Positions 17,133 through 25,992 of a stretch of 64,000 nucleotides of DNA are shown here, piece by piece. How positions within the stretch are numbered: the first letter of the stretch is position 1; every line of letters begins with the position of its first letter. The position numbers and the translations under genes are program-made. The stretch is from assembly GCF_900231165.1 (NCBI RefSeq), contig NZ_LT960614.1, positions 1,672,550-1,736,549 of the forward strand, written 5' to 3'. The notes below the pieces were generated by a model. The model saw only the letters and a program-made list of their open reading frames with translations, ran no database searches and was not told the origin of the DNA. Source of the stretch: Hartmannibacter diazotrophicus. GTDB lineage: Bacteria; Pseudomonadota; Alphaproteobacteria; Rhizobiales; Pleomorphomonadaceae.

Positions 17133-17882
17133 TCACACTGGCGCCGGGCCGAATCGCAGCCGGACGCGCCGGTTGATCTTGCCCTTCTTCTCCACCTTGC
17201 CGACATGCACGTCGCCGATCTCGGAGGTCGATTTCACATGCGTGCCGCCGCAGGGCTGAAGATCGAGGTCCGTTCCGATCCGTACCAGCCGGACGCGGCC
17301 CGAGCCACGCGGCGGCTGCACCTTCATCGTCTTGACGAGGCCGGGATTGGCGTCGAGCTCGGCGTCCGTGATCCACTCGAAGGAAACCGGATGGTCGGCC
17401 GCGATCTCCGCGTTGATGCGCGCGGTGACCTCCTCCTTGTCGATGCCGCCCTCGGGCATGTCGAAGTCGAGCCGGCCTTCCTCCGCGCCGATCTGGCCGC
17501 CGGTCACGGGGAAGGGGAGAACGACGGACAGGAGATGCAGCGCCGTGTGCATGCGCATCAGCTTGTAGCGGTTCGCCCAGTCGACATGCTGCACGATCGT
17601 CTCGCCCACCGCCGGCAGCCTTGCGCCCTCGGCGGCAACGAGCCGGACCTCGGTCTTTGCGCCATCGCCATAGATCGCCGTCGTGATGGCGGTCTTGGCG
17701 CCATCGGAAAACTCGATCTCGCCGACATCTCCCGGCTGGCCGCCGCCGGTCGCATAGAAGACCGACCGGTCGATCAGGATGCCGGCCTCGTCGACGTCGA
17801 GGACCTTCGCCTCGGCGGTCGCAAGATAGGCATCGTCGCGAAAGAGCATCTCGGTCATGGGCAGGGCCTTGCTGCTGGTCAT
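17133..17882 (-). CDS. alaX: Alanyl-tRNA editing protein AlaX
   Basis: A free-standing editing domain of 249 aa that hydrolyses mischarged Ser- or Gly-tRNA(Ala). Zinc-site motifs are both present: HTALH in the first half and CGGTH in the second. A GGGQPGD motif lies near residue 40, as in AlaX-II proteins. The chosen start at 17882 shares its A with the cysK stop (TGATG), suggesting translational coupling; a second ATG eight codons later (MTEMLF) is possible and closer to family length. Linkage to cysK suggests a role when serine and cysteine pools shift; that is inference. Confidence 0.92.
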   Translation of the reverse strand: MTSSKALPMTEMLFRDDAYLATAEAKVLDVDEAGILIDRSVFYATGGGQPGDVGEIEFSDGAKTAITTAIYGDGAKTEVRLVAAEGARLPAVGETIVQHVDWANRYKLMRMHTALHLLSVVLPFPVTGGQIGAEEGRLDFDMPEGGIDKEEVTARINAEIAADHPVSFEWITDAELDANPGLVKTMKVQPPRGSGRVRLVRIGTDLDLQPCGGTHVKSTSEIGDVHVGKVEKKGKINRRVRLRFGPAPV

Positions 17883-18916
17883 CAGTCCACGGTGACGAAG
17901 GGCGGCTGGATCGTGCTCTTGCGCGTCAGGAAGTCCGGAACGGGCAGACCCTTTTCCTTCAGGAAGTCCGGATTGAAGAGCTTGGAGGCGTAGCGGTTGC
18001 CGTAGTCGCACAGCACCGTCACGATGGTGTGGCCGGGGCCCATCTCGCGCGCCATCGCCATCGCCCCGGCGATGTTGATCCCCGACGAGCCGCCGAGGCA
18101 AAGGCCCTCGTGCTCAAGCAGATCGAAGCAGATGGAAACCGCGTCCTCGTCCGGGATGCGATAGGCGAAGTCGACGGACAGTCCTTCCAGATTGGCCGTG
18201 ATCCGCCCCTGGCCGATGCCTTCGGTGATCGAGGAGCCTTCGGACTTCAACTCGCCCGTCGTGTAGTAGCTGTAGAGCGCTGCGCCGTAGGGATCGGCAA
18301 TGCCGATCTTGACGTCGGGCTTGAGGTCGCGCAGCCCCATCGCCACGCCCGCCAGCGTGCCGCCCGAACCGACCGCGCAGATGAAGCCGTCCACCTTGCC
18401 GTCAGTCTGGCCATAGATTTCCGGCGCCGTCATCTCGATATGCGCCTGCCGGTTGATCGGGTTGTCGAACTGGTTGGCCCAGATCGCACCATGATCCAGC
18501 GTCCTGGCGAGTTCGTCCGCAAGCCGGCCCGACAGCTTCACATAGTTGTTCGGGTTCTTGTAGGGCACCGCCGGGACCTCGACCAATTCGGCGCCGAAGA
18601 GCCTGATGGCGTCCTTCTTTTCCTGGCTCTGGGTCTCCGGGATCACGATGACCGCATTGAGGCCGAGAGCCTTGCCGACCATGGCAAGGCCGATGCCGGT
18701 GTTGCCCGCCGTGCCTTCGACGACCGTGCCGCCCGGCTCGATGAGACCGCGCTTCATCGCATCGGTGATGATGTAGAGCGCGGCGCGGTCCTTGACCGAC
18801 TGGCCGGGATTGAGAAACTCCGCCTTGCCGAGGATTTCGCACCCTGTTGCCTCCGAGGCCGCCTTCAGGCGGATGAGCGGCGTGTTGCCGATGGCGTCGA
18901 GAACGGTCCCGGTCAT
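17882..18916 (-). CDS. cysK: Cysteine synthase A (O-acetylserine sulfhydrylase)
   Basis: A PLP enzyme of 344 aa that makes cysteine from O-acetylserine and sulfide. It has the PLP lysine in NPGQSVKDRAA, the substrate loop EGTAGNTGIGLA, the glycine-rich phosphate loop VGSGGTLAG and the C-terminal GGSSGIN. The variant EGTAGNT in place of EPTSGNT and the long C terminus place it among the alphaproteobacterial cysteine synthase/cystathionine beta-synthase-like group. The start at 18916 has AGGGA upstream; an alternative at 18940 adds eight residues. It is followed without gap by alaX. Confidence 0.92.
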   Translation of the reverse strand: MTGTVLDAIGNTPLIRLKAASEATGCEILGKAEFLNPGQSVKDRAALYIITDAMKRGLIEPGGTVVEGTAGNTGIGLAMVGKALGLNAVIVIPETQSQEKKDAIRLFGAELVEVPAVPYKNPNNYVKLSGRLADELARTLDHGAIWANQFDNPINRQAHIEMTAPEIYGQTDGKVDGFICAVGSGGTLAGVAMGLRDLKPDVKIGIADPYGAALYSYYTTGELKSEGSSITEGIGQGRITANLEGLSVDFAYRIPDEDAVSICFDLLEHEGLCLGGSSGINIAGAMAMAREMGPGHTIVTVLCDYGNRYASKLFNPDFLKEKGLPVPDFLTRKSTIQPPFVTVD

Positions 18917-19208
18917 TGTCGTGGTTGATCCCTGAAACATGATCGATGAAAAGCCGGCGGGACCGTAATGCCTTTTCGCCGCGCTTTGAAGCCTGGAAGC
19001 GCCAAGCGGGTCATCAAAAAATGCGGCGCAGCGGACCTGAGCAAAGCGCCGTGCGGGCAATCGCGTCGCCTGACAAATTTGCCTCGTGTCACCGGGGACG
19101 TCGCCGCAGAGGGTGCCGGCTTTCGTGGCCGGCACAATCGCGCCTGTTGTCCGCTGAGGCCTCCGGCCTTCCAGACAGATCGAGGGCAGCCGTCTTCGGC
19201 CTTGGGCT

Positions 19209-20330
19209 CTAGGCGAGGATATCAACGGTGATGTTGACGGGGATGGACAGTTGAGTCGCGCCTACCGATCCAGCGTCCGCATCGGGCGACTGAAGGGCAA
19301 TGCCTGAAGAGTCGGATTGACTATCGGGCGAGGGCGCGCGGTTTGCTTCGCCGATTTTTTCTTCAAGCTTCGCAATCTCGCGATCGACCGTCTTGCTTTC
19401 CTTTTCGGCTTCGGAGGCTTCGGTGTTCTTCTGCTTTTCGCGCAGCCGCCGCGCGGCCTCCTTGAGGATGGCCTTCACTTCGGCGGCGGCCTCCTTGAAC
19501 TTGCGCAGCACTTCGCGTTCGCCATCCTTTTTTGCCGCGCTCGACGCGCTACGCGCAGCAGCTTCCTGATAGGCATTCGCGGCGGCCTGACGCTCGTCCT
19601 GGCCTCCGGCGGCATCCTCCGACCGCTCGTCCCCGGTTCCCCGATCCGTCTTGTCGTCGCTTGGCGTTTCGCCTGCTGCTGCCGCCTCGGCATCGGTTGT
19701 TTCCGGGGACGCGGCCGTGTTGTCTCTTGCGGCCGTTTGATCTTCGCTGGGGACCGACACCGTTTCCGTTGTCGCGGACGCGTTGGCTGCCGTTCCAGTC
19801 GGCGCGCCGCTTGGTTCTGCGGTGGCGTTTGCGGCACCCGCGGCTTGCGACGCCTCGGACCCTGCGGGTTGCGCTGCTCCGGCGGCGGCACTGCCGGCCG
19901 CAGCCTGATCGGCACCGGAAGCTGAGGCATAGGCGCGTGCCGCTTCGCGGATTTCTCTTGCCACCTCTTTTGCCTGGCGGGCGGCCTGTTCCGGATTACC
20001 GGCCGCGAGCGCCCGTATCTGCTGCAGCCGGGCCTTGGCCTGACTCAACTTCTGAAGGGCCGCGGCCTTGCGGTCCTGCTTGAAGGACTTCACGGCGCTA
20101 GCGAGAGAGGCGGTAACCTGTTGCGCCTCGCTGCGCTTCTTGTCGAGCTCTTTCGCCTGGTCTTCGGAGAGGCCGGGAAAGAGGTCCGCGGCGGATACGC
20201 TTTTCGTCCCCGAACTGTTGCCCTGCAAGCCGCCCGATGACGTCAACCGCGACGACAGGAAAGACGCTGCGCCGCGTGCCGACGCGTCATAGGTCGAAAG
20301 CGGGAAGCTCCTAACGGAAGTGACTGCCAT
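19209..20330 (-). CDS. Ala-rich low-complexity protein of unknown function
   Basis: A protein of 373 aa. Residues 50-135 and about 255-340 are charged and helical, probably coiled coils (AKELDKKRSEAQQV; EAAAEVKAILKEAARRLREKQKN), joined by about 120 residues of Ala/Thr/Ser/Gly/Glu-rich disordered sequence. The last 15 residues (ATQLSIPVNITVDILA) are hydrophobic and beta-like. There is no signal peptide and no recognised domain. The layout of a disordered spacer between helical arms is seen in structural or scaffold proteins. A near-perfect CtrA site lies 50 bases upstream, which hints at cell-cycle or motility control. It is a real gene by codon pattern but without assigned function. Confidence 0.75.
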   Translation of the reverse strand: MAVTSVRSFPLSTYDASARGAASFLSSRLTSSGGLQGNSSGTKSVSAADLFPGLSEDQAKELDKKRSEAQQVTASLASAVKSFKQDRKAAALQKLSQAKARLQQIRALAAGNPEQAARQAKEVAREIREAARAYASASGADQAAAGSAAAGAAQPAGSEASQAAGAANATAEPSGAPTGTAANASATTETVSVPSEDQTAARDNTAASPETTDAEAAAAGETPSDDKTDRGTGDERSEDAAGGQDERQAAANAYQEAAARSASSAAKKDGEREVLRKFKEAAAEVKAILKEAARRLREKQKNTEASEAEKESKTVDREIAKLEEKIGEANRAPSPDSQSDSSGIALQSPDADAGSVGATQLSIPVNITVDILA

Positions 20331-20379
20331 CGTTCGAAGTCCGGGCGCGCGGGTGCGATGATCGGCTGTTTATGGGCCG

Positions 20380-20394
20380 TTAACCATTTGTTTA
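20380..20394 (-). promoter_or_regulatory. Near-consensus CtrA site (TTAA-N7-TTTA)
   Basis: TTAACCATTTGTTTA matches the CtrA box TTAA-N7-TTAA at seven of eight fixed positions, including the favoured TTAACCAT half. It lies 50 bases upstream of the Ala-rich protein start (20330), in an A+T-rich intergenic segment shared with the 5' side of that gene only. Confidence 0.4.
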
Positions 20395-20490
20395 CACTCA
20401 TAAATTGTATCTTGGTTTCGATCTTGTTACAAGATGATAATGCAGCCTTCGTTTTCTCGTTGCTGCTGGCAATCAGCCGATCTGCGGGCT

Positions 20491-21945
20491 TCATTGCTTC
20501 GTTTTCTCAAGCGCGGCCAGCGCACGCTTGCGCGCCTTGTCATGATCGACAATCGGCTTTGGATAGTCCTTGCCGAGCGTGATGCAGGCGTCCTTCAGGA
20601 CCGACGTGGGCGCGGTCCAGGGCTTGTGCAGATATTTGTCGGGCAGGCCTGCGATTTCCGGCACGTAGCGGCGAACGTAGTGGCCGTCGCCATCGAATTT
20701 TTCCCCCTGCAGGATGGGGTTGAAGATGCGGAAATAGGGGGCGGCATCGGCGCCCGATCCGGCGACCCATTGCCAGCTGGCGGTGTTGTTGGCCGGGTCC
20801 GCGTCAACCAGCGTGTCCCAGAACCACGCTTCACCCTCGCGCCAGTCGATCAGGAGATGCTTGACCAGAAAGGAGGCGACAACCATGCGCACGCGGTTGT
20901 GCATCCAGCCCGTCTGCCACAGCTGGCGCATGCCCGCATCGACGATCGGATAGCCCGTCTGCCCCTTCTTCCAGGCCGTGAGGGCGGCATCGTCGCTCAC
21001 CCAGGGGAAGGCGTCGAACTTCTCCTGGAAATTCCGCCTGCCGAGATCTGGAAAGTGGAACAGGAGATTGTAGGAGAACTCGCGCCAGCCGACCTCCGAC
21101 AGGAATTTCTGGACCGACGAGTCGCTCGCCGGATTGTCGCTGGAAGAGGCCACGTGCCAGATCGTGACCGGCGAGATTTCCCCGAAGGCCAGATGCGGCG
21201 ACAGCCGTGACGTGACCTCTTCGCCCGGCTCGTCGCGATGATCCCTGTAGCGGGTCAGCGCCTCGTCGACGAAAGTCTGGAGACGCTGGCGCGCGCCATT
21301 TTCACCGGGCGTCCAGGTCTCGCGCATGCCGCCTGCCCAGTCCGGCTTCGTCGGCAGCAGGCCCCAGCCGTCAAGGTTTTCGCTTTCCAGCGGATTCTTG
21401 AACCCGCTCGTCGCCTTTGGCTTGGGGTAGGGCTGGCGCGGTGTGCCGATCGTCTCGCGCGCAGCCTTCCAGAAGGGCGTGAAGACCTTGTACCAGCCAT
21501 CGCTTCCGGTCTTCACCTCGAAGGGCTCGACGAGCAGGTTGCCGTTCCAACTCGTGACGGTCCGGCCGTCGTCCTTGAGCGCCGAGCGGAGGGCCTTGTC
21601 GAGTTCGATCCCGCCTCCGTCATAGCGGCGGTTCCAATGAATTTCCGCCGCGTCGATTTCGCCGGCGACCTCGGCGACGATCCTCTGCGAGGGGCCGCGC
21701 CTGAGAACGAGCGGGATGTTGAGGCCCTCAAGGTTTGCCTGAAGGGTCTTGAGGCTTCCGTGCAGCCACCAGAGGCTCGCGCTTCCGGGAGCGCGCGGGC
21801 CCTTGCTCTCTTCATCGAGGATATAGAGCGCGACGACCGGCCGCCCTGTCTCGCAGGCGGCATGGAGCGCCGGATTGTCGTGGACGCGGAGATCGTTGCG
21901 GAACCAGACGAGCGCGGGCCGGTGATCGTTGTCGGTCTGCGGCAA
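20491..21945 (-). CDS. phr: Deoxyribodipyrimidine photolyase
   Basis: A light-driven DNA repair enzyme of 484 aa that splits cyclobutane pyrimidine dimers. It opens with the antenna-domain signature ALVWFRNDLRVHDNPAL and carries the FAD-binding helical domain with GWREFSYNLL, TGYPIVDAGMRQLWQTGWMHNRVRM, and DADPANNTASWQWVAGSGADAAPYFRIFNP, typical of class I CPD photolyases. The start is TTG at 21945: an in-frame TGA lies upstream, no ATG fits, and GGAGG stands 8 bases before the TTG. It is followed downstream by the Ala-rich gene but with 160 bases between. Confidence 0.95.
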   Translation of the reverse strand: MPQTDNDHRPALVWFRNDLRVHDNPALHAACETGRPVVALYILDEESKGPRAPGSASLWWLHGSLKTLQANLEGLNIPLVLRRGPSQRIVAEVAGEIDAAEIHWNRRYDGGGIELDKALRSALKDDGRTVTSWNGNLLVEPFEVKTGSDGWYKVFTPFWKAARETIGTPRQPYPKPKATSGFKNPLESENLDGWGLLPTKPDWAGGMRETWTPGENGARQRLQTFVDEALTRYRDHRDEPGEEVTSRLSPHLAFGEISPVTIWHVASSSDNPASDSSVQKFLSEVGWREFSYNLLFHFPDLGRRNFQEKFDAFPWVSDDAALTAWKKGQTGYPIVDAGMRQLWQTGWMHNRVRMVVASFLVKHLLIDWREGEAWFWDTLVDADPANNTASWQWVAGSGADAAPYFRIFNPILQGEKFDGDGHYVRRYVPEIAGLPDKYLHKPWTAPTSVLKDACITLGKDYPKPIVDHDKARKRALAALEKTKQ

Positions 21946-21970
21946 GGGTAGGCCTCCGGCGAGATGCGAT

Positions 21971-22010
21971 CAAAAAAGAACGGCGCGATGGGCCATGCCT
22001 CATCGCGCCG
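21971..22010 (-). terminator. Intrinsic terminator of the tctCBA operon
   Basis: On the minus strand the stem CGGCGCGATG/CATCGCGCCG (10 bp, perfect) is followed by TTCTTTTTTG. It lies 56 bases after the tctA stop and ahead of the photolyase ribosome site. Confidence 0.85.
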
Positions 22011-22065
22011 CCGTCTCTATACGCACAAGGCTGGCGTCCGGTTCAGATCTTCCGCCCGTGCAGGG

Positions 22066-23583
22066 TCAGACAGCCGTTTCCGCCGGCATCTTCGGGCGCA
22101 GGTAGCGGCCGACGAGCAGGGGAGCCACGAAGCCGACCAGCGCGAAGATCCAGATGCCGATCGCCAGCGGCGAGCCGAAGATGATGGACCAGTCGCCATC
22201 GGAGATCGTCAGCGCCCGGCGCAGGTTCTTTTCCATCTCGTTGCCGAGCAGGATGCCGAGGATGACCGGCACCATCGGGATGTCCATGCGCCGCAGCACA
22301 TAGCCAGCGACGCCGAAGCCGGTCATCATGTAGAGGTCGAAGGCCGACCCCGAGATGCCGTAGACGCCGACGAAGGAGATGATGGCGACCGTCGGCATCA
22401 GGATCCTCGGCGGTACCATCAGGACCCGCACGAAGAGCCCGACGAGCGGGATGTTCATCGCCAGCAGCATGAAATTGGCGATGAAGAGCGCCGCGATCAG
22501 GCCCCAGACCACATCCGGGTTGTTGGTGAAGAGCAGGGGGCCGGGCGTGATGTTGAGCGCCATCAGCATGGCGAGGAGCACGGCTGTCGTGCCCGAGCCC
22601 GGCACGCCGAGCGCCAGCATCGGCACCAGAGCGCCGCCGGCGGCCGCGTTGTTGCCGGCTTCAGGGGCGGCGACACCCCTCGGGTCGCCCTTTCCGAAGG
22701 TGTCGCGCTTGTTGGAGAGTTTCTTTTCCAGCGCATAGGCCATGAAGGAGCCGAGCGAGGCGCCAGCACCCGGCAGCACGCCGGCGAGGAAGCCGAGGAT
22801 TGTGCCGCGCGTCATCGCGCCGGACGTGTCCCTGATCAGCCAAAGCGGCGCCGTGATCCGCTCCAGCTTCGGCTTGAAGGCATGCGCCTCGCCCTGGCCT
22901 TTGTGCTCCAGGAAGAAGAAGATCTCCGAGATGGCGAAGAGCCCGACGATGGCGATCAGGAAGTCGATGCCCTCGTAGAGATGGATGTTGTTGAAGGTGA
23001 AGCGCGGCACGCCGGTCTGGTGGTCGACGCCGATCATCGCGATGCCGAGGCCGAGGGCCGCCGCGATCACCGATTTCGCCTGATTGCGCGCGGCAAGGCC
23101 GCCGAGCGTCGCGAAGGCGAGGGTGAAAAGCGCGAAATACTCGGCGGGACCGAAGAGAAGGGCGACCTTGACGAGCAGCGGCGCGAGCAGGACCAGGCCG
23201 ATGGTGGCGAAGATGGAGCCGACGAAAGAGGCGATGCCGGAGATCGCCAGCGCCTCGCCGGCATTGCCCTTCTTGGCCATCGGGTAGCCGTCGAGCGTCG
23301 TCATCATCGCCGGTTCGTCGCCGGGGATGTTGAGCAGGATCGACGAGATGCGCCCGCCGTACATCGCGCCATAGTAGACGCTGGTGAGCAGGATCAGGGC
23401 CGATGTCGCCGGCAGTCCGAGCGTGAAGGCGAGCGGGATCAGGATCGCGACGCCGTTCGCCGGACCAAGGCCGGGCAGGGCGCCGATGATGGTGCCGAGA
23501 AAACAGCCGAGAAAGGCAAGGCCGAGATTCTGGAAGGACAGGGCGACGGAAAAGCCGTCGGCGAGATGACCGAGCGTTTCCAT
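22066..23583 (-). CDS. tctA: Tripartite tricarboxylate transporter large permease TctA
   Basis: An inner-membrane permease of 505 aa with about 11-12 membrane helices, the large subunit of a secondary transporter for carboxylates driven by an ion gradient. Two family repeats are visible: GALPGLGPANGVAILIPLAF near residue 36 and a second internal GVLPGAGASLGSFMAYALEKK segment. It forms the system with TctB, encoded 3 bases upstream, and the periplasmic binding protein TctC. The substrate is not given by the sequence; citrate, tricarballylate and other carboxylates are known for the family. Confidence 0.94.
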   Translation of the reverse strand: METLGHLADGFSVALSFQNLGLAFLGCFLGTIIGALPGLGPANGVAILIPLAFTLGLPATSALILLTSVYYGAMYGGRISSILLNIPGDEPAMMTTLDGYPMAKKGNAGEALAISGIASFVGSIFATIGLVLLAPLLVKVALLFGPAEYFALFTLAFATLGGLAARNQAKSVIAAALGLGIAMIGVDHQTGVPRFTFNNIHLYEGIDFLIAIVGLFAISEIFFFLEHKGQGEAHAFKPKLERITAPLWLIRDTSGAMTRGTILGFLAGVLPGAGASLGSFMAYALEKKLSNKRDTFGKGDPRGVAAPEAGNNAAAGGALVPMLALGVPGSGTTAVLLAMLMALNITPGPLLFTNNPDVVWGLIAALFIANFMLLAMNIPLVGLFVRVLMVPPRILMPTVAIISFVGVYGISGSAFDLYMMTGFGVAGYVLRRMDIPMVPVILGILLGNEMEKNLRRALTISDGDWSIIFGSPLAIGIWIFALVGFVAPLLVGRYLRPKMPAETAV

Positions 23584-23586
23584 GGC

Positions 23587-24018
23587 TCAAAACCCCCACG
23601 GGCCGCGCGCAAGGTTGATGCCGAGCGCGAAATGGAAAATGAGGTAGACGCCGACCGCGATGCCGATGCCGGTGACGACGGCGGCGAGCGGCGATGATCC
23701 GAGGCGCCAGGAGAGAAGGCCCGACGCGACCGCCGCCGAGGCCACGAAACCGTAGTTCGGCAACGCGACGGCGAAGGCGATCATGACCAGCGTGGCAAAG
23801 CCGATTTCGAGAATGCCGCCGCGTGACGGCCATTCCGGCTCCGGATCCGGGCGCAGCAGCGGATAGAGACCGGAAATCCCCAGCACGGTTCCGATAATGA
23901 TCGGAAACGCCTTCGGTCCCAGCGGGTCGACGATGAAGCCGGTTTCGATAAGCGTTGCCTGCCAGATGAAGAAGGCGGCGAGAAGAACGCAGACCGCGCC
24001 AAGCATACGATCGCTCAT
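23587..24018 (-). CDS. tctB: Tripartite tricarboxylate transporter small permease TctB
   Basis: A small membrane subunit of 143 aa with four predicted helices and the usual low sequence conservation. It is identified by its place between tctC and tctA, its length and its LGPKAFP motif near residue 35, common to TctB proteins. It starts after AAGAAGGGCC and ends 3 bases before tctA. A hairpin lies in the 112-base gap to tctC. Confidence 0.9.
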   Translation of the reverse strand: MSDRMLGAVCVLLAAFFIWQATLIETGFIVDPLGPKAFPIIIGTVLGISGLYPLLRPDPEPEWPSRGGILEIGFATLVMIAFAVALPNYGFVASAAVASGLLSWRLGSSPLAAVVTGIGIAVGVYLIFHFALGINLARGPWGF

Positions 24019-24085
24019 GGGAGGCCCTTCTTGTGGTTTGTTTGCGACCCCGATGCAGAGTGATCCGCGCGCACGAAAGGTGCAA

Positions 24086-24103
24086 GCCCCCGGGGACGGG
24101 GGC
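24086..24103 (-). other. Intercistronic hairpin between tctC and tctB
   Basis: GCCCCC-GGGGAC-GGGGGC forms a short, very stable stem in the gap after the tctC stop. Lacking a T run, it may protect the tctC message or reduce read-through, giving more binding protein than permease, a frequent need in binding-protein transporters. Confidence 0.45.
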
Positions 24104-24130
24104 CTGCCGTGTTGACGCGGCCGGCTGATC

Positions 24131-25126
24131 TTACTTGATCAGGCCGATCTTCTTGGAAAGTTCGGTGGTCTTGGCCACCTGTTCGGCGACGAACTGCTGG
24201 AAGTCGGCGCCGGAAAGGTCGAGGGGCACGAGGCCGCTCTCGTCCTGGATCTTCTTCCACTCGGGGGACGCGTTGAGCTTGTTGATCGCGCCGGTCCAGA
24301 AGCCGTAGGCGTCATCGCTCATGTTGCCCGGAGCGTAGAAGCCGCGCCAGTTGGCGCCGACCGCATCGATGCCCTGCTCCTTGGCGGTGGGGAAGCTGGC
24401 GAAGACGCCGGGCAGGCGGTCCTTGGCGAGAACGGCCAGAACCCGGATGTCGCCGGAGTCAACGAATCCCCGGGCCTCGGAGATGTCGCCGGAGAAGGCC
24501 TGCACGTGGTCGCCGAGAAGCTGCGTCACCGCTTCGCCGCCGCCCTCGAAGGCGACATACTTGATCGTGCGCACGTCTTCGATACCGGCTGCCTGGGCCG
24601 CGATCAGGATCTTGAGATGATCCCAGCCGCCGACCGCCGAACCGCCGGCGAAGGAAACCGACTTCGGATCGGCCTTCACCTTGTCCATCAGTTCGGGAAG
24701 GGTCTTGATGTCGGATTTCGCCGAGACGGCGATGACGCCGTAGTCCGTGCCGACCGAGCCGATCCAGCGCACCATGTCCATGTTCATGCCGGGGAAGGCG
24801 CCCTGGGCAAGACGGGTCGAGGTGGCCGAGGAGGCCGCGACGATCAGGTTGTTGTCGTCGTTGCGCTTGGAGACGACTTCCGCATAGGCAACGCCGCCGC
24901 CGCCGCCGGCAAGGTTCGTCACCTGCACGGGATCGGGAACGAGCTTCAGGTCATAGAGCAGCTTGCCGACCTGACGGCAGGTGAAGTCCCATCCGCCGCC
25001 GGCGTTGGCGGGCGCGATGCACTCCGAGGCGCTGGGCTCGAAGGCAAGGGCGGAGCTTGCCGGCAGCATGGCCAACAGGGTTGCGCCGACGATCGCGGCG
25101 CGCCGCGAGAGCGTGAAAATGGTCAT
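24131..25126 (-). CDS. tctC: Tripartite tricarboxylate transporter binding protein TctC
   Basis: A periplasmic solute-binding protein of 331 aa with a signal peptide (AAIVGATLLAMLPASSALA). The mature part shows the TTT-family pattern: NAGGGWDFTCRQVGK close to the N terminus in place of the usual PGGGxD, NLAGGGGGVAY, and an internal GGSAVGGWDHLK. Two cysteines in the N-terminal part (ECIAPAN, FTCRQ) could form a disulfide. The ATG at 25126 has GGGAGGA upstream. It is divergent from tctD, its likely regulator, across about 195 bases. Confidence 0.94.
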   Translation of the reverse strand: MTIFTLSRRAAIVGATLLAMLPASSALAFEPSASECIAPANAGGGWDFTCRQVGKLLYDLKLVPDPVQVTNLAGGGGGVAYAEVVSKRNDDNNLIVAASSATSTRLAQGAFPGMNMDMVRWIGSVGTDYGVIAVSAKSDIKTLPELMDKVKADPKSVSFAGGSAVGGWDHLKILIAAQAAGIEDVRTIKYVAFEGGGEAVTQLLGDHVQAFSGDISEARGFVDSGDIRVLAVLAKDRLPGVFASFPTAKEQGIDAVGANWRGFYAPGNMSDDAYGFWTGAINKLNASPEWKKIQDESGLVPLDLSGADFQQFVAEQVAKTTELSKKIGLIK

Positions 25127-25320
25127 CGATTGTCCTCCCGATGTCGTTCTTGGATCGCCAGGCCTGATCGGTTCCTCCACCGACAAGATGACCCGGCTCG
25201 GTGCCCGTTTCGAGCACGTCGGGTTTCGGCTAGCACCCGAAGCTGTCACAAACCTGTCGCGAGCCTTTGGGCTTGAAACTTTGCGCCTCCTTCTGCTCCA
25301 TGCGCCGGGAGGAAGAGGAC

Positions 25321-25992
25321 ATGCGGATTCTTCTGGTCGAAGACACGCGCGACGTCGCGGAGGCGGTCGTGGAAAATTTCTCGCGCCGGGGCGATGCGGT
25401 CGATCATGTCGAGCGTGTCGCATCAGCGAGGGCGAGTCTTGAGAACTTCGACTACGACCTCGTCATTCTCGACATCAACCTGCCGGACGGCAGTGGTTTT
25501 GACCTGATCGACGCGGTCCGCCAGTTGCGTCCATCCTGCCCCATACTGATGCTCACGGCGCGCCATGACGTGGAGGACCGCATCGATGCGCTCGACCGCG
25601 GCGCCGACGACTACCTGATGAAGCCCTTCGACCTGCGCGAGCTGGAAGCAAGGACGCGTGCTCTCATCCGGCGGCGCCAGGACGAGCGCCCGACGGTGAT
25701 CGAATTCGGCGATCTCAGCTTCGATCCGGCCGGTCCCGAGGTGCGGCTGAAGGGCGAGGTGGTCGTTCTCTCCCGCCGCGAGCTTGCTCTCTTGCAGGCA
25801 CTTCTTGCAAACCGTGGGCGGGTCATGCCCAAGGAGCGGCTCTTCGAAAAGCTCTATACCTTCGACGAGGCGGAGGTCGGCATGAACGCTATCGAGCTTT
25901 ACGTCGCCCGCGTCAGGAAGAAGCTTGAGGGCGGCAACGTCGTGATCCGCACCCTGCGCAACCTCGGCTATCAGATGACACTCGATGAATAG
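25321..25992 (+). CDS. tctD: OmpR-family response regulator, TctD-like
   Basis: A regulator of 223 aa: receiver domain at 1-115 with phospho-acceptor D51 (LVILDINLPDG), the switch residues LTARHD and KPFD, and a C-terminal OmpR/PhoB winged helix (about 125-220, with YVARVRKKLEGG and LRNLGYQM). Its position divergent to tctCBA and overlapping a TctE-type kinase matches the known TctD-TctE control of tricarboxylate uptake. The start at 25321 follows GGAGGAAGAGG. Confidence 0.92.
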   Translation: MRILLVEDTRDVAEAVVENFSRRGDAVDHVERVASARASLENFDYDLVILDINLPDGSGFDLIDAVRQLRPSCPILMLTARHDVEDRIDALDRGADDYLMKPFDLRELEARTRALIRRRQDERPTVIEFGDLSFDPAGPEVRLKGEVVVLSRRELALLQALLANRGRVMPKERLFEKLYTFDEAEVGMNAIELYVARVRKKLEGGNVVIRTLRNLGYQMTLDE

